Part shown: piece after piece, positions 19,082 through 28,423 of the stretch
Numbering within the stretch: position 1 is the first letter of the stretch
Layout: each line of letters starts with the position of its first letter
Source: Peribacillus simplex NBRC 15720 = DSM 1321
Lineage (GTDB): Bacteria; Bacillota; Bacilli; Bacillales; DSM-1321
Assembly (NCBI RefSeq): GCF_002243645.1
Contig: NZ_CP017704.1
Span: 186,001-250,000, forward strand
Direction of reading: 5' to 3'
Length of the DNA: 64,000 bases
Notes under the pieces: model-generated
Seen by the model: only the letters and a program-made list of their open reading frames with translations
Databases searched by the model: none
What the model was told of the DNA's origin: nothing
Made by a program: the position numbers and the translations under genes

Positions 19082-19199
19082 GGTTGATTCTCCTTCTAGC
19101 CTATTACTAATATCATACCTCGAACAGAAAGCCCTTTCAATTTTAGAGAAGTGGAAGCGGTACATCTAAACCTGTCTCCTCAAAAGCAGAATGCCAGTT

Positions 19200-20438
19200 T
19201 TATACAATGGTAGTTGTTTTTTCGTATTCTTTAGCGGGTTGTGCCTGATTATTTTTAATAGATACGGCAACAACCGTTCCCAATAGCGCTATTATTACCA
19301 AAAACAGAAAAGCTGCATTATAGGAGTCATTAAAAATACTGATAATCAAACCGAGGGCTAAAGGAGAAACCGCACCTGCAATTTGACCAGCAAAAGTTAC
19401 GAGTCCGGAGGCAGATCCCGTAAGTTCCTTTGGTGAGTATTTTATGATGATCGTATATAGAACGGTTCCAAAGAAAGACAGCGCTACGGAGTTGAGAGTG
19501 AGATAAGTGATGATAAGTGTTAGAGATGTGGCGTTAGACATTAAAAAGAGAAAAATTGCCGATAATAAAGCGCCTGCAGCGGCAAGATACTTCTCCCGGT
19601 TAGCCATATGCTTATCCAGAAGCCATCCGCTTACATTAAACATCAAGAAACCAAAAATATAGGGGATTGCCAATAAACCCCCGGCGGCTATTAAATCAAC
19701 CCCTTTTTCCTTAACTAAATATATAGGCATCCAAGTGATCAGACCATAGTTGATAATATTTGATATAAACTTGAAAGTTATGAGTTTCCAAATGTTTTCG
19801 ATTTTAAATAATAGTTTCAGAGCAACCTTTTTTTGTTTCGGTTTGTCTTTTTTAACCTCTTGAGTTTCTTGAGGCTTTAGAATGAACCAAATTCCGAAAG
19901 AAATTAATATCCCTAGAATCCCGGCAATGGTAAACATGCCCCGCCAACCGAAAGCTACCACCATGGAAGCGGCTAGTGCAGTACCTAATATCCCCCCAAT
20001 ATTTTGGGCAGACAAGAAAAACGAATTTGCCCGGCCCCGTTCTTCTTCCGGGAAGTTATCTCTTATAGTGGACATACTGGCAGGATAGAAAGGCCCTTCA
20101 CCTAACCCGAACAGAAAACGAATGAATAATAAAGACATAAATGACCATGCAAACCCAGACATTACAGTGAACAAAGACCAACTAAACAAAGAAACAGTAA
20201 CCATGACTCTGGCTCCATACTTATCGGTCATCCATCCACCAAGCGGTTGCATGAGTGAGTAACTAACAAAAAATATACTAATTAAAAAACCTGTCTGGGA
20301 CGTATTGAGATGAAACTCATCTGCAATTGGAATAATCCCGACATTTATGGCAACGCGATCAAAAAAGCTTAATATCATTCCAACAAATAAAAGGCCGCTG
20401 ATCATTAATTTTCGTTTCTTACTTGCATACAGCTGCAT
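19200..20438 (-). CDS. MFS transporter, ACS (anion:cation symporter)-like
   Basis: A 412-residue protein with about 12 membrane helices. The motif GGWMTDKYGARVMVT between helices 2 and 3 and GLGEGPFYPASMSTIRDNFP in helix 4 are typical of the ACS group, which imports organic anions such as hexuronates, phthalate or tartrate. The gene is upstream of the LysR gene and near the CoA ligase and acyl-CoA dehydrogenase, which suggests uptake of the carboxylate they degrade. Confidence 0.9.
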   Translation of the reverse strand: MQLYASKKRKLMISGLLFVGMILSFFDRVAINVGIIPIADEFHLNTSQTGFLISIFFVSYSLMQPLGGWMTDKYGARVMVTVSLFSWSLFTVMSGFAWSFMSLLFIRFLFGLGEGPFYPASMSTIRDNFPEEERGRANSFFLSAQNIGGILGTALAASMVVAFGWRGMFTIAGILGILISFGIWFILKPQETQEVKKDKPKQKKVALKLLFKIENIWKLITFKFISNIINYGLITWMPIYLVKEKGVDLIAAGGLLAIPYIFGFLMFNVSGWLLDKHMANREKYLAAAGALLSAIFLFLMSNATSLTLIITYLTLNSVALSFFGTVLYTIIIKYSPKELTGSASGLVTFAGQIAGAVSPLALGLIISIFNDSYNAAFLFLVIIALLGTVVAVSIKNNQAQPAKEYEKTTTIV

Positions 20439-20648
20439 TCCTGATCACTCCATTTTTTTATATTTTCACAAAACTAATTTTCTTAGGGAAGCGCTTACAA
20501 TTCCTTTTAAAATGCCAAAGATTGAAATTTCACTTTTCTCTTATTGATTTTTGTTCTGTGACTTTTAGGAGCGTTTCAATCTTAAAAAACAATGAATGAA
20601 TTTATTAAAACGAAACTGGATGCATACAAGATTAATTGATACATTCAA

Positions 20649-20681
20649 ACCCACGAGACTAAAAATTAGACTCGTGGGTAC
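20649..20681 (-). terminator. Hairpin after the alkylsulfatase gene
   Basis: Arms CCCACGAG and CTCGTGGG lie about 52 bases past the sulfatase stop, with a short T-run on the minus strand. Between this and 20438 (promoter region of the MFS gene) I see no gene. Confidence 0.5.
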
Positions 20682-20732
20682 GGATATTGGTCACCAATCG
20701 ATCCTGCTTTCCGAATATAAAGTAGTTGATTA

Positions 20733-22724
20733 TCACGGAGTAACGATATTAACCTTTGGTTGAAATTGATCCAGCAAAGACAGGAAATCTTCAAACTGCT
20801 CTTTATCACCGGAAATGGAAACTTTACCGGCCGCCTCCATTTTGGTTAAATCTTCACGTCCTAGAGCAATCTGATAGAAGGTTATTCTATCTAATGTTAA
20901 CGTTGCATCAGGGTTGGAGGCCATTTTCCCCTTTTTGAAATTCAGTACAGAATTATCCACATTAATCATGTAATTGGTTTTCGAATCTGTAAATGTCACA
21001 TTGAATGCCATTTTTTTATTTTCCGCTTTTGTTCCGTTTAATTTAATGGACAAGAATTTCAGGAAATCATCCATTGGCATATTGAGCAGCGTATCGAGAT
21101 TCATCATTCCGCCTGTTCCCTTCGAGTCTGCCACACCATTCCTTAACTCATCTGCGCCGGTAAGATAGAAATTACGCCACACAGAAGATTCAGCTGTGTA
21201 TCCTAATTGCTCATAAGCTTTAGCTAGTATGTTTTTTGCTTCTGTATTTTGGGGGTTAGCCATGACTACATGCTTTAAGACTTGAGCCACCCAGCGATAT
21301 TCCCCTTTTCTATAATCAAGTTTTGCCCGTTTAATGACCTTCTTTTCCCCACCCATATATTCTATATATTTAGCTCCCGATTCCTCTTGTGGTAATGGAT
21401 CCAAGTCGGATGGATTACCGTTAAAATATCCTAAGTAAAAGTTGTACACCGCTTTTACGTTGTGTTTCAATGTTCCGTAATACCCCCGATTGGCCCAAAC
21501 TTTATCCAACTTTTCAGGAAGCTTTAACTTTTCCGCGATTTCATCAGGTGTGAGACCTAAATTAGCTAATCGTATGGTTTGATCATGAATATATTTATAC
21601 AAATCACGCTGACTTTCCAACTGCTCTAGAACATGGTCTTTTCCCCATATGGGCCATGTATGGGCGGTAACCATAGCATCTATATCTTCATTTCCAAACA
21701 GATCCACTGTTTCATCAAGTGCTTTCACCCATTTTAAGGTATCTCTGGTTTTAGCTCCCCTTAATGTATAAATGTTATGTAACGTGTGTCCGGTGTTTTC
21801 GGCTACCACTAAAGTTTTGTAATCATTGATATAATAATGCATCTCAGATGGAGCTTCTGAATCCGGCGTCAATAAAAACTTAAATGTTATTCCGTCTATT
21901 TCCACCGTTTGAATATCATCCTTTACTTCCATTGTTGGAGGTAAATAGCTAAAAGTTCCGTTACTTAATCCCGGGCCAATACCAGAAGTAACAAACCCTC
22001 TTTCATTTGCGGGTAAAAGATTTCCAAACATATAACCTGCACGGCGAGACATTATATTACCTAAAAGAATGTTTTCACTTAGCGCTTCATCGTTAAAACC
22101 TGCGGGAACAATAATGGGCACATTAGCTGGATTTTCAGCGTACTGAGCAATGCCTTTTATACCACCAAAGTGATCCGCATGACTATGACTGATAACAATG
22201 GCACTTACCGGTTTTTGGGGTCGATGTTCAAAATACAGCTCCATCGCTGCTTTGGCCGTTTCAATTGTAGAAAGTGTATCCAAAACTATTAATCCTGTTT
22301 TTCCTTCCACAATGGTAAGCACTGATAAATCCTGGCCCCGAACTTGATAAACGCCATCTACCACTTTAAATAAGCCTGTTATATTTTGTAATTGTGCCTG
22401 TCTCCACAAGCTAGGGTTTACAGTAAAACTTGCCGACCGATCTTCTTTTATGAATGAATATCGATTACTATCCCATACTACGTCACCTTTTGAATTTTTA
22501 ATTGGATTCATATTCAAAGGCGCAATAAATCCTTTATGTGCATTCTTGAAATCTTCCTTATCTGTAAAATTCAGCTTTTCATAAAAAGCTTTATTTGCTG
22601 AAATTGTTGCATCTGTTGCCGGCATTGGCTCATCTGATGCAGCATTTGTAACAGAAGACCCTGCTAGTAAAACAAAAACAATGGGAACGGAAACCATTCC
22701 TTTTATAAAAGATACTTTGGACAT
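20733..22724 (-). CDS. Secreted alkyl sulfatase (SdsA1/BDS1-like metallo-beta-lactamase fold)
   Basis: A 663-residue type III alkylsulfatase that hydrolyses linear or secondary alkyl sulfates with two Zn ions. Residues 1-29 form a signal peptide ending VTNAASD. The metal motif ISHSHADHFGG is at residues 178-188 (H180, H182, D184, H185). Further conserved parts are VAENTGHTLHNIYTLRGAKT, the dimerisation helices about 400-530, and a C-terminal SCP2-like domain from about residue 545 that supplies a hydrophobic substrate pocket. It would release alcohols from detergents such as SDS outside the cell. The gene is monocistronic. Confidence 0.93.
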   Translation of the reverse strand: MSKVSFIKGMVSVPIVFVLLAGSSVTNAASDEPMPATDATISANKAFYEKLNFTDKEDFKNAHKGFIAPLNMNPIKNSKGDVVWDSNRYSFIKEDRSASFTVNPSLWRQAQLQNITGLFKVVDGVYQVRGQDLSVLTIVEGKTGLIVLDTLSTIETAKAAMELYFEHRPQKPVSAIVISHSHADHFGGIKGIAQYAENPANVPIIVPAGFNDEALSENILLGNIMSRRAGYMFGNLLPANERGFVTSGIGPGLSNGTFSYLPPTMEVKDDIQTVEIDGITFKFLLTPDSEAPSEMHYYINDYKTLVVAENTGHTLHNIYTLRGAKTRDTLKWVKALDETVDLFGNEDIDAMVTAHTWPIWGKDHVLEQLESQRDLYKYIHDQTIRLANLGLTPDEIAEKLKLPEKLDKVWANRGYYGTLKHNVKAVYNFYLGYFNGNPSDLDPLPQEESGAKYIEYMGGEKKVIKRAKLDYRKGEYRWVAQVLKHVVMANPQNTEAKNILAKAYEQLGYTAESSVWRNFYLTGADELRNGVADSKGTGGMMNLDTLLNMPMDDFLKFLSIKLNGTKAENKKMAFNVTFTDSKTNYMINVDNSVLNFKKGKMASNPDATLTLDRITFYQIALGREDLTKMEAAGKVSISGDKEQFEDFLSLLDQFQPKVNIVTP

Positions 22725-23111
22725 TTCATACCCCTTCCTAAGTCGATATCATGTCTATATTCCGAATGTTGAAGCAGTAAACTTTCTCTTTTTTTAGAAA
22801 TTTTTAGAATAATATGAATTTATTTTATAATTAATTTACCATTAAGTATATTTCCTATTTCTAATAGTAACTTCAATTTTATTTATATAAAAAACTACTT
22901 GTTTCCATAATGGTAATTCGTTTGTTAGGCTAACCGTAGGCTGAACAACCAAATACAAAATGCCCCTCTCGATAGAGAAGAGCTTTTATGCATGCGGTAT
23001 ATTCAATTTGCTATTACTTTTGCAAAGTAAGGTGGCCGGGGCCACACCCTTAACCACAAAACTGAAAACTTTGCCAATATTGTAATAGTAAACCAAGGTA
23101 GCTTTCATTAC
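22725..23111. other. Intergenic region between the alkylsulfatase and LysR genes
   Basis: It holds the sulfatase promoter region on the right of its start and, at 22960-22985, a minus-strand hairpin (GCTCTTCTC with GAGAGGGGC, two wobbles) followed by ATTTTGTATTT, a probable terminator of the LysR gene. A palindrome GTGGCCGGGGCCAC at 23032-23045 is GC-rich for this genome but has no assigned role. No gene seen. Confidence 0.5.
22960..22985 (-). terminator. Probable terminator of the LysR gene at 23112
   Basis: A nine-pair stem with two G-U pairs on the minus strand with a moderately T-rich tail, 127 bases after the stop. Confidence 0.5.
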
Positions 23112-23990
23112 TTATTGAAGAAAATTAACAAATTTAGACACCCCAATTTTATTAAAACGCTTGTTTTTCCTGACTAGCCATAAATTTCTTTTTATATCTA
23201 TTCTGGAAATACCCACTTCCCGCAAAAAGCCTTGCTCCAATTCCCTGGCCACTGTCAACCTTGGCAAAATGCTGATTCCAAGTCCAGCTTCAACCGCACT
23301 TTTTATCGCTTGTGTACTACCGATCTCCATGTAGCTTTCTATTTTTTCTAAAACCCCATGCTCCCTTAACATGTTTTCTACGATAAGCCGTGTTCCTGAA
23401 ATGGATTCACGCCAAATCATCCTTTCATTTCCCAATTCCTCTAGCTGAATTACTTTTCTGTCTTTCCATGGGTGGTCGGATGGACATACCAATATCAATT
23501 CGTCTTCGGCGAACTTGTCTACAATAAAATCGGTATTTTCCACAAGTCCTTCCACCAAGGCCAAATCAATGACATCATTTGATAAATCCTCCAGAACCCG
23601 GGGGGTATTTTTTATCGTTAATGTCACTTTTATTTCAGGCTGTTGTTTTTTAAATCTCCCAAGCAAGCTCGGCAACAAATACTCACCGATAGTCAAGGAT
23701 GCCCCTACTATGAGGTTTGCATTGTACTCGCCCGTTGATTGCTGAATCACTACTTTTGAATGGTTGAAGTCATTTACAATAGCTTTTGCGAAAGGGTATA
23801 ACAACTTACCTGCTTCTGTAACTCTCAGCCTTCCTTCCTCACGGTCGAATAACAAAGTGTTATAAAAATTTTCCAGTTGATGGATTTGTCTTGTTACAGC
23901 GGGCTGAGATAGGAAACTTAACCTCGCTGCCTGGCTTATACTTCCTTCATCAACCACTAAACAAAACATTTTTAGATTTTCTAATTTCAA
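23112..23990 (-). CDS. LysR-type regulator, divergent from the chromate transporter genes
   Basis: A 292-residue regulator. The TTG at 23990 is preferred: GGAGGT lies 7 bases before it and the protein then starts LKLENLKMFCLVVDEGSISQ, the normal LysR N-terminus. An ATG at 24005 would put the ribosome site inside the gene. The winged helix SFLSQPAVTRQIHQLENFYN is followed by the effector domain. It resembles CysL/YwfK-type proteins by its EEGRLRVTEAGKLL segment. It probably regulates the divergent chr pair. Confidence 0.88.
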   Translation of the reverse strand: MKLENLKMFCLVVDEGSISQAARLSFLSQPAVTRQIHQLENFYNTLLFDREEGRLRVTEAGKLLYPFAKAIVNDFNHSKVVIQQSTGEYNANLIVGASLTIGEYLLPSLLGRFKKQQPEIKVTLTIKNTPRVLEDLSNDVIDLALVEGLVENTDFIVDKFAEDELILVCPSDHPWKDRKVIQLEELGNERMIWRESISGTRLIVENMLREHGVLEKIESYMEIGSTQAIKSAVEAGLGISILPRLTVARELEQGFLREVGISRIDIKRNLWLVRKNKRFNKIGVSKFVNFLQ

Positions 23991-24138
23991 GAAAACGACC
24001 TCCATGTTTCTAGATAGTTTATTAAAATGATAGCATCATATTGGTAAATGGTGAAATGAAAATAGAGTGTAACATTCCCTGAATAAGTGAGCCTATTCAA
24101 TTATGGGCGACATTCTTTATAAAACGGATAAATCTTCT

Positions 24139-24161
24139 GGGTATAACGTTTTGTTATACCC
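24139..24161. repeat. Inverted repeat upstream of the chromate transporter genes
   Basis: Perfect arms GGGTATAAC (24139-24147) and GTTATACCC (24153-24161) around GTTTT, 82 bases before the first chr start and within the divergent LysR/chr region. It could be a regulator site or an RNA attenuator; the following bases (GATGATTTTG) are too poor in T for a strong terminator. Confidence 0.55.
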
Positions 24162-24242
24162 GATGATTTTGTTGCAATTTACCCATTCCATTTTCTTTGA
24201 TATGTTAATAATAAGTTTTAAACATAGCTGCAAAGGAAGTGA

Positions 24243-24875
24243 ATGATGTCAATGAAAGGACAATGGAAAACTCAATTCCAATTATTTTGGACATTTTTTA
24301 AAATAGCACCTGTCACATTCGGAGGCGGGTTTGCGATGATCCCTTTAATCGAAAAGGAAGTGGTCGAAAAGAGAAAATGGATGAAAAGCGAAGAAGTTAC
24401 GGATGTTTTTGCGTTATCTCAGTCCGTACCAGGAGCTGTAGCTATTAACTCCGCCACCTTTATCGGCCATCGAATTGCCGGAATGAAGGGTGCATGCGCA
24501 GCCATGATCGGTGTTTCATTACCTACCTTTTTAATTGTTCTGCTCCTAGGCATTTTGTATTTTTTCATTCAGGATAATCCGAAGATAGAATCCGCATTCA
24601 TATCGATCAGAGCTTCCATAGTAGCTATCATCGCCTATGCGGCTATCAAGATAGGAAAAACGTCTATTGTAGACAAATCAACTTTCTGTATTTTAATAGT
24701 AGGAATTCCAGCCCTTTTCTTTCTTCACCCTGTGATGGTTATATTAGCAGGAGCTGTAGCGGGTATTGTGACAATCTCCATTAAGAAAAAATTAGGTTAC
24801 GATGTCAAGATTGACAGAAAAGATATGAGAAAAGAAGAAAATGATTTCGAAACTTTTATGGGTGCTGGCATATAG
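24243..24875 (+). CDS. Chromate transporter, short-chain ChrA half (first subunit)
   Basis: A 210-residue membrane protein of the CHR superfamily. The conserved N-terminal half has FFKIAPVTFGGGFAMIPLIE and DVFALSQSVPGAVAINSATF, including the GGG-A-P and QS-PG-A motifs. About five or six hydrophobic segments follow and a basic tail. Short-chain CHR proteins work as pairs, and the second half follows after 48 bases. Chromate efflux or uptake of a related oxyanion such as sulfate is the known family role; the substrate here is not shown. Confidence 0.92.
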   Translation: MMSMKGQWKTQFQLFWTFFKIAPVTFGGGFAMIPLIEKEVVEKRKWMKSEEVTDVFALSQSVPGAVAINSATFIGHRIAGMKGACAAMIGVSLPTFLIVLLLGILYFFIQDNPKIESAFISIRASIVAIIAYAAIKIGKTSIVDKSTFCILIVGIPALFFLHPVMVILAGAVAGIVTISIKKKLGYDVKIDRKDMRKEENDFETFMGAGI

Positions 24876-24923
24876 GTAAATCAAAACAGGGTCTAACTAA
24901 TTTTAAAGAAAGCGTGTGATGGA

Positions 24924-25469
24924 ATGATGGAATTGTGGGAGTTGTTTAGCACCTTCTTTATTATCGGCTTTGTATCGTTTGGAGGCGGATACGCCATGAT
25001 TCCCATAATAGAATCGGAAGTCTCACAGCATGGATGGATGACGACACAACAATTTACCGATATAATCGCCATTTCCGGTATGTCCCCAGGACCTGTCACC
25101 GCCAATAGTGCCATTCTCGTTGGCTATTCGACTGCTGGATTAGCAGGAGCCATATCATCTGCTCTCGGAATCTTGCTACCTGCTATTATATTCGTAACCG
25201 TTATAGCCACCTTCTTCAGCAAATTGAATCATTATCCAGTTATTCAATCCATGTTTTATGGATTAAGACCCATTGTCACTAGTTTAATCCTCTTTGCAGC
25301 GATCAGTTTAGCACTTTCCAATCATATGATAGCACCGTACTTTTCATGGCATACGATAAGCTTATTACTCGTTTTTGGATTATCGTTATTTGCCCTAATG
25401 AAATTACGCTGGCACCCAGCCTATGTAATTATTCTTTCTGGTTTAGTTGGTGTAGTCCTCTATTCATGA
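24924..25469 (+). CDS. Chromate transporter, short-chain ChrA half (second subunit)
   Basis: A 181-residue partner of the preceding gene with the same motifs in slightly different form: FIIGFVSFGGGYAMIPIIES and DIIAISGMSPGPVTANSAIL. It has about six hydrophobic segments. An ATG at 24919 runs into a stop after two codons; the called start is the next ATG at 24924. The two short proteins probably form an antiparallel heterodimer equal to one long ChrA. Confidence 0.91.
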   Translation: MMELWELFSTFFIIGFVSFGGGYAMIPIIESEVSQHGWMTTQQFTDIIAISGMSPGPVTANSAILVGYSTAGLAGAISSALGILLPAIIFVTVIATFFSKLNHYPVIQSMFYGLRPIVTSLILFAAISLALSNHMIAPYFSWHTISLLLVFGLSLFALMKLRWHPAYVIILSGLVGVVLYS

Positions 25470-25705
25470 CAAATGTCGCACACACAACCATTATCAATAT
25501 GGACCGGAATTAAGCAGTTATTTTGGTAATGAAAAAAATTGTTTACCATAAATTAAAGAAATACCAAGCAGATGAATTGGAATTTCCAGTTTAGATGAAG
25601 ACGGCCTTGATTAGTTTCTGAACACTGAGGAACCCTTATACTGACATAAGAGCGAGGATGACTTTTGAATAATTTTTTTGCTTATGTTTTGTCACCCATA
25701 CAGAA

Positions 25706-25742
25706 AACACCCTGCATCCAATGATTCAGGGTGTTTTTTCAT
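25706..25742. terminator. Bidirectional terminator between the chr pair and the NhaC-type gene
   Basis: Arms ACACCCTG and CAGGGTGT around a 12-base loop, followed by TTTTTTC on the plus strand and preceded by a run that reads TTTTCTG on the minus strand. The stretch 25,470-25,700 before it contains no gene I can support. Confidence 0.8.
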
Positions 25743-25755
25743 TATTATTCTCATT

Positions 25756-27072
25756 TTAAGAAGTACGTTTCTTCATTTCATCATCTACCGGCTGAAATCG
25801 CGGATAGCCAATCAAGATGGCAACGACTCCACAAAGTCCAATTAGTATTGGGTAATATGAATACGGCAAGATGCTTATCGGAGAAATCTTTGCTACCCCT
25901 GCTGCAACAAGCAGTTGTGCCCCATATGGAATCAACCCCTGGATGCAACAGGCAAAAACGTCAAGCAAGCTCGCCGATTTACGTGGATCAATCCCATACT
26001 TTTCAGCAATATTTTTGGCAAGTGGCCCGGCAATGATAATGGAAATTGTGTTATTTGCCGTGGAAAGGTTCGTCAAACCAACAAGCCCGGCAATGCTGAA
26101 TTCCGCCCCTTTTTTTGTTTTGCTGTTTCGGGTCACGAGGTGGAGAAGATAATCGATTCCGCCATTATGCTTGATTACAGCTACCATGCCTGCAATTAAA
26201 ATGGCTAGGAAAGAGATTTCATACATTCCCGCCATCCCTTCTCCGATTTTTTGAATAACACCCAACGGTTGATAACTTCCATCCGCCAAGCCGATAATTC
26301 CGGCAAATACGATTCCGATGGAAAGGACCAGGAACACATTGACTCCTGCCAATGCAGTGATCAATACGCAAAGATATGGAAGAATCTTCACCCAATTATA
26401 AGAATGCTGGGAGATGTCGGCTTGTTCACCCATCGTTAAAATTCCAAGGATGGCACATGTGATGATGGCCGCAGGTAAAACGATGAAAAAATTCACTTTA
26501 AACTTATCCTTCATTTTCGTTCCCTGAGTTCGAACTGCAGCGATTGTCGTATCCGAAATGAAGGAAAGGTTATCCCCAAACATCGCACCACCAATAACGG
26601 CCGCCATTGAAAGGGCAAGCGAAATATCGGTTTGCTCACTAATTCCAACCCCAATAGGTGCTAGGGCAACAATCGTTCCCATGCTTGTCCCCATAGATAA
26701 AGAAATAAAACAAGCAATAATGAAAATCCCTACCATTAATAGATTTTGCGGAAAAACAGCTAAGGCAAGATTAACCGTTGACTCAACTGCCCCCATGCCA
26801 TTTGCAACTTCGGCAAAAGCGCCTGCTAAAAGGAAAATGATAACCATTAACATAATATTGGCGTCCCCGGCACCTTTACAGAAGATATCAACCTTATGAT
26901 TGAATGTCTCTTTCCGATTCATTGCCAATGCAGCTGCTGATGCAATTGAAATCGCTACAATCACCGGAAATGAATAAAAATCTTTAGTGATGATTCCGGA
27001 CCCTATAAATAAAATTAAAAAAACGACAAATGGGATCAATGCCCATGGATTCCCTTTATTGTTTGCACTCAT
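25756..27072 (-). CDS. NhaC-type Na+/H+ antiporter superfamily transporter, SAM-riboswitch controlled (putative methionine transporter)
   Basis: A 438-residue protein with about 11 membrane segments. Family motifs are SLSMGTSMGTIVALAPIGVG, GGAMFGDNLSFISDTTIAA and GLTNLSTANNTISIIIAGPL. The ATG at 27072 has AGAGGTG 5 to 7 bases upstream; the in-frame GTG at 27081 overlaps that site. A SAM-I riboswitch precedes it, so the gene is expressed when SAM is low. NhaC-family genes under S-box control have been proposed as methionine transporters (MetT); that role is inferred here from regulation only. Confidence 0.9.
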   Translation of the reverse strand: MSANNKGNPWALIPFVVFLILFIGSGIITKDFYSFPVIVAISIASAAALAMNRKETFNHKVDIFCKGAGDANIMLMVIIFLLAGAFAEVANGMGAVESTVNLALAVFPQNLLMVGIFIIACFISLSMGTSMGTIVALAPIGVGISEQTDISLALSMAAVIGGAMFGDNLSFISDTTIAAVRTQGTKMKDKFKVNFFIVLPAAIITCAILGILTMGEQADISQHSYNWVKILPYLCVLITALAGVNVFLVLSIGIVFAGIIGLADGSYQPLGVIQKIGEGMAGMYEISFLAILIAGMVAVIKHNGGIDYLLHLVTRNSKTKKGAEFSIAGLVGLTNLSTANNTISIIIAGPLAKNIAEKYGIDPRKSASLLDVFACCIQGLIPYGAQLLVAAGVAKISPISILPYSYYPILIGLCGVVAILIGYPRFQPVDDEMKKRTS

Positions 27073-27203
27073 GATGAACACCTCTTTTTATTTTTCCCAT
27101 GACTTGTGTCACAGCTATTATTCTGTTAATGGTTTTCGCAAATAACACCAATTTGAACTTGATTATCCAGTCATGGAGCTATAGCTAAAAAACTGTCGGC
27201 ATA

Positions 27204-27243
27204 AAAAAGACCCCTTCTATTAAACAACAAGAAGAGGTCTTTT
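27204..27243 (-). terminator. Terminator of the SAM-I riboswitch
   Basis: On the minus strand AAAGACCTCTTC pairs with GAAGGGGTCTTT (with a mismatch and wobble) around a 13-base loop and is followed by TTTTATG. It sits between aptamer and gene as expected for an S-box OFF switch. Confidence 0.85.
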
Positions 27244-27257
27244 AATTTATAAAAAAC

Positions 27258-27370
27258 ACCCTCCTTATCTTTCAGGCGAAAATCTGCCTGCTGGATTTGG
27301 CACAGCACTCCTATTAAGTCTGCTGCCGAGACATCTTCGGGCCAGTCCCTCCGTCTCTCTTGATAAGAAG
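27258..27370 (-). promoter_or_regulatory. SAM-I (S-box) riboswitch
   Basis: The minus strand reads CTTATCAAGAGAG, then CGGAGGGACTGGCCC, CGATG-type GAAGATGTCTCGGCAGC, and GTGCCAAATCCAGCAGG, ending GAAAGATAAGGAGG, the conserved S-box elements in order. A TATAAT-type -10 lies just upstream at about 27,373-27,382. Confidence 0.93.
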
Positions 27371-27691
27371 ATCTAAATTATATAATTTATCAAATATTAC
27401 GATGTCTACCAAAAAAGTACCAGGCTGGAAACTTGCCGAAACCATCTGAGTTTGTGAAAGTGACATCGAAAGTCGTATTGAAAAGCAAATATAAGAGTAC
27501 AGCATTTTGTCTATTTTCGCAAGGTTTAGTTTTATAGTATTTCACATACACTCCTTAATGATTATAAAGAGATCTTGACATGTGCAGTTAATCAGTTTAT
27601 TTCAATAATGAAACTCTTGTAATATTTGAATAAAACCTAAATATAGCCATTTTGGGACGGAACTAATATAAAAAAGAGGTCTAATGACCTC
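27370..27691. other. Intergenic region upstream of the SAM riboswitch
   Basis: It contains the promoter of the riboswitch transcript near 27,375-27,400 and the SRAP terminator at 27670-27692. A 63-codon leftward frame at 27314-27505 overlaps the riboswitch and is not real. I see no other gene. Confidence 0.5.
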
Positions 27692-27692
27692 T
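27670..27692 (-). terminator. Terminator of the SRAP gene
   Basis: Minus-strand arms AGAGGTC and GACCTCT around ATTA, followed by TTTTTATATT; the hairpin begins at the stop codon. Confidence 0.85.
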
Positions 27693-28363
27693 CAGCAAAT
27701 TTGTTGTATTAGGTTAGGTGAGTTATTTTTAGTCGAGTTCACATCAGTCGATACTTCAAATGCTTCCATCTGTTCCGAATCGAATGACTTTAAATACTGT
27801 TGCAGATATGCAGGATCATTAATGGATGGATTCAACCAATCTTTTTCATCTTCTGGTTTAAGGATAACAGGCATACGATCATGAATGCTGGTCATTATCT
27901 CATTAGGAACGGTTGTTATAACGGAGCACGAATAGATGCTGATGCCTTCAGGAGATTTCCAGGATTCCCAGAGACCGGCCATTCCAAATGGAGCATGGTT
28001 CTTCAGTTTTATTCGCATCGGTATTTTTCTCTCTGGTGTCTTCTTCCATTCATAAAAAGAGTCAGCAATTATCAAGCATCTCTTCTTCTTATACGCATTC
28101 TTGTAGCTTGCTTTCTCTGCAATGGTTTCCGCTCTGGCATTGATCATTTTATAGCCCACTTTTTCGTCTTTTGCCCAGAAAGGAATGAGTCCCCACCTAA
28201 GATATCCAAGTCGATTCCTTGCCCCGTCATTAATGACGGAGAGCACGGATTGGGAGGGAGCAATATTGTAGCTGAATTGGTATTCCCCATCAAATGATCC
28301 TTGAATATCAAACCGTTCTTTTATTTCTTCAATGTCAGTAAAAAGGGTGTAACGTCCACACAT
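27692..28363 (-). CDS. SOS response-associated peptidase (SRAP/YedK/HMCES-like)
   Basis: A 223-residue protein that forms a covalent cross-link with abasic sites in single-stranded DNA through Cys2. The start at 28363 gives MCGRYTLFTDIEEIKERF, placing the catalytic Cys at position 2 after Met removal; the longer frame to 28420 would bury it. Conserved segments are RWGLIPFWAKD, INARAETIAEKASYKNAYKK with the family Asn and Glu, ADSFYEWKK, and SIHDRMPVILKPED with the active-site His. B. subtilis homologues are YoqW/YoaM. No LexA box was recognised upstream. Confidence 0.93.
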   Translation of the reverse strand: MCGRYTLFTDIEEIKERFDIQGSFDGEYQFSYNIAPSQSVLSVINDGARNRLGYLRWGLIPFWAKDEKVGYKMINARAETIAEKASYKNAYKKKRCLIIADSFYEWKKTPERKIPMRIKLKNHAPFGMAGLWESWKSPEGISIYSCSVITTVPNEIMTSIHDRMPVILKPEDEKDWLNPSINDPAYLQQYLKSFDSEQMEAFEVSTDVNSTKNNSPNLIQQIC

Positions 28364-28423
28364 AATATCGCCTACCGTATTAAGATTTATTACAGTGTAA
28401 CAAATGGAACAGGCAGGCACAAA

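Noticed and set aside
19082-19165. 28-residue N-terminal extension of the LysR protein
   Set aside because: No ribosome site at 19165; the start at 19081 has one and gives the normal LysR N-terminus.
23032-23045. GC-rich palindrome GTGGCCGGGGCCAC
   Set aside because: Short, lacks a T-run and partner site; could be chance, so not called as regulator site or terminator.
27314-27505. 63-codon leftward frame
   Set aside because: It lies within the SAM-I riboswitch and its promoter.
28364-28420. 19-residue N-terminal extension of the SRAP protein
   Set aside because: The catalytic Cys must be residue 2, which fixes the start at 28363.
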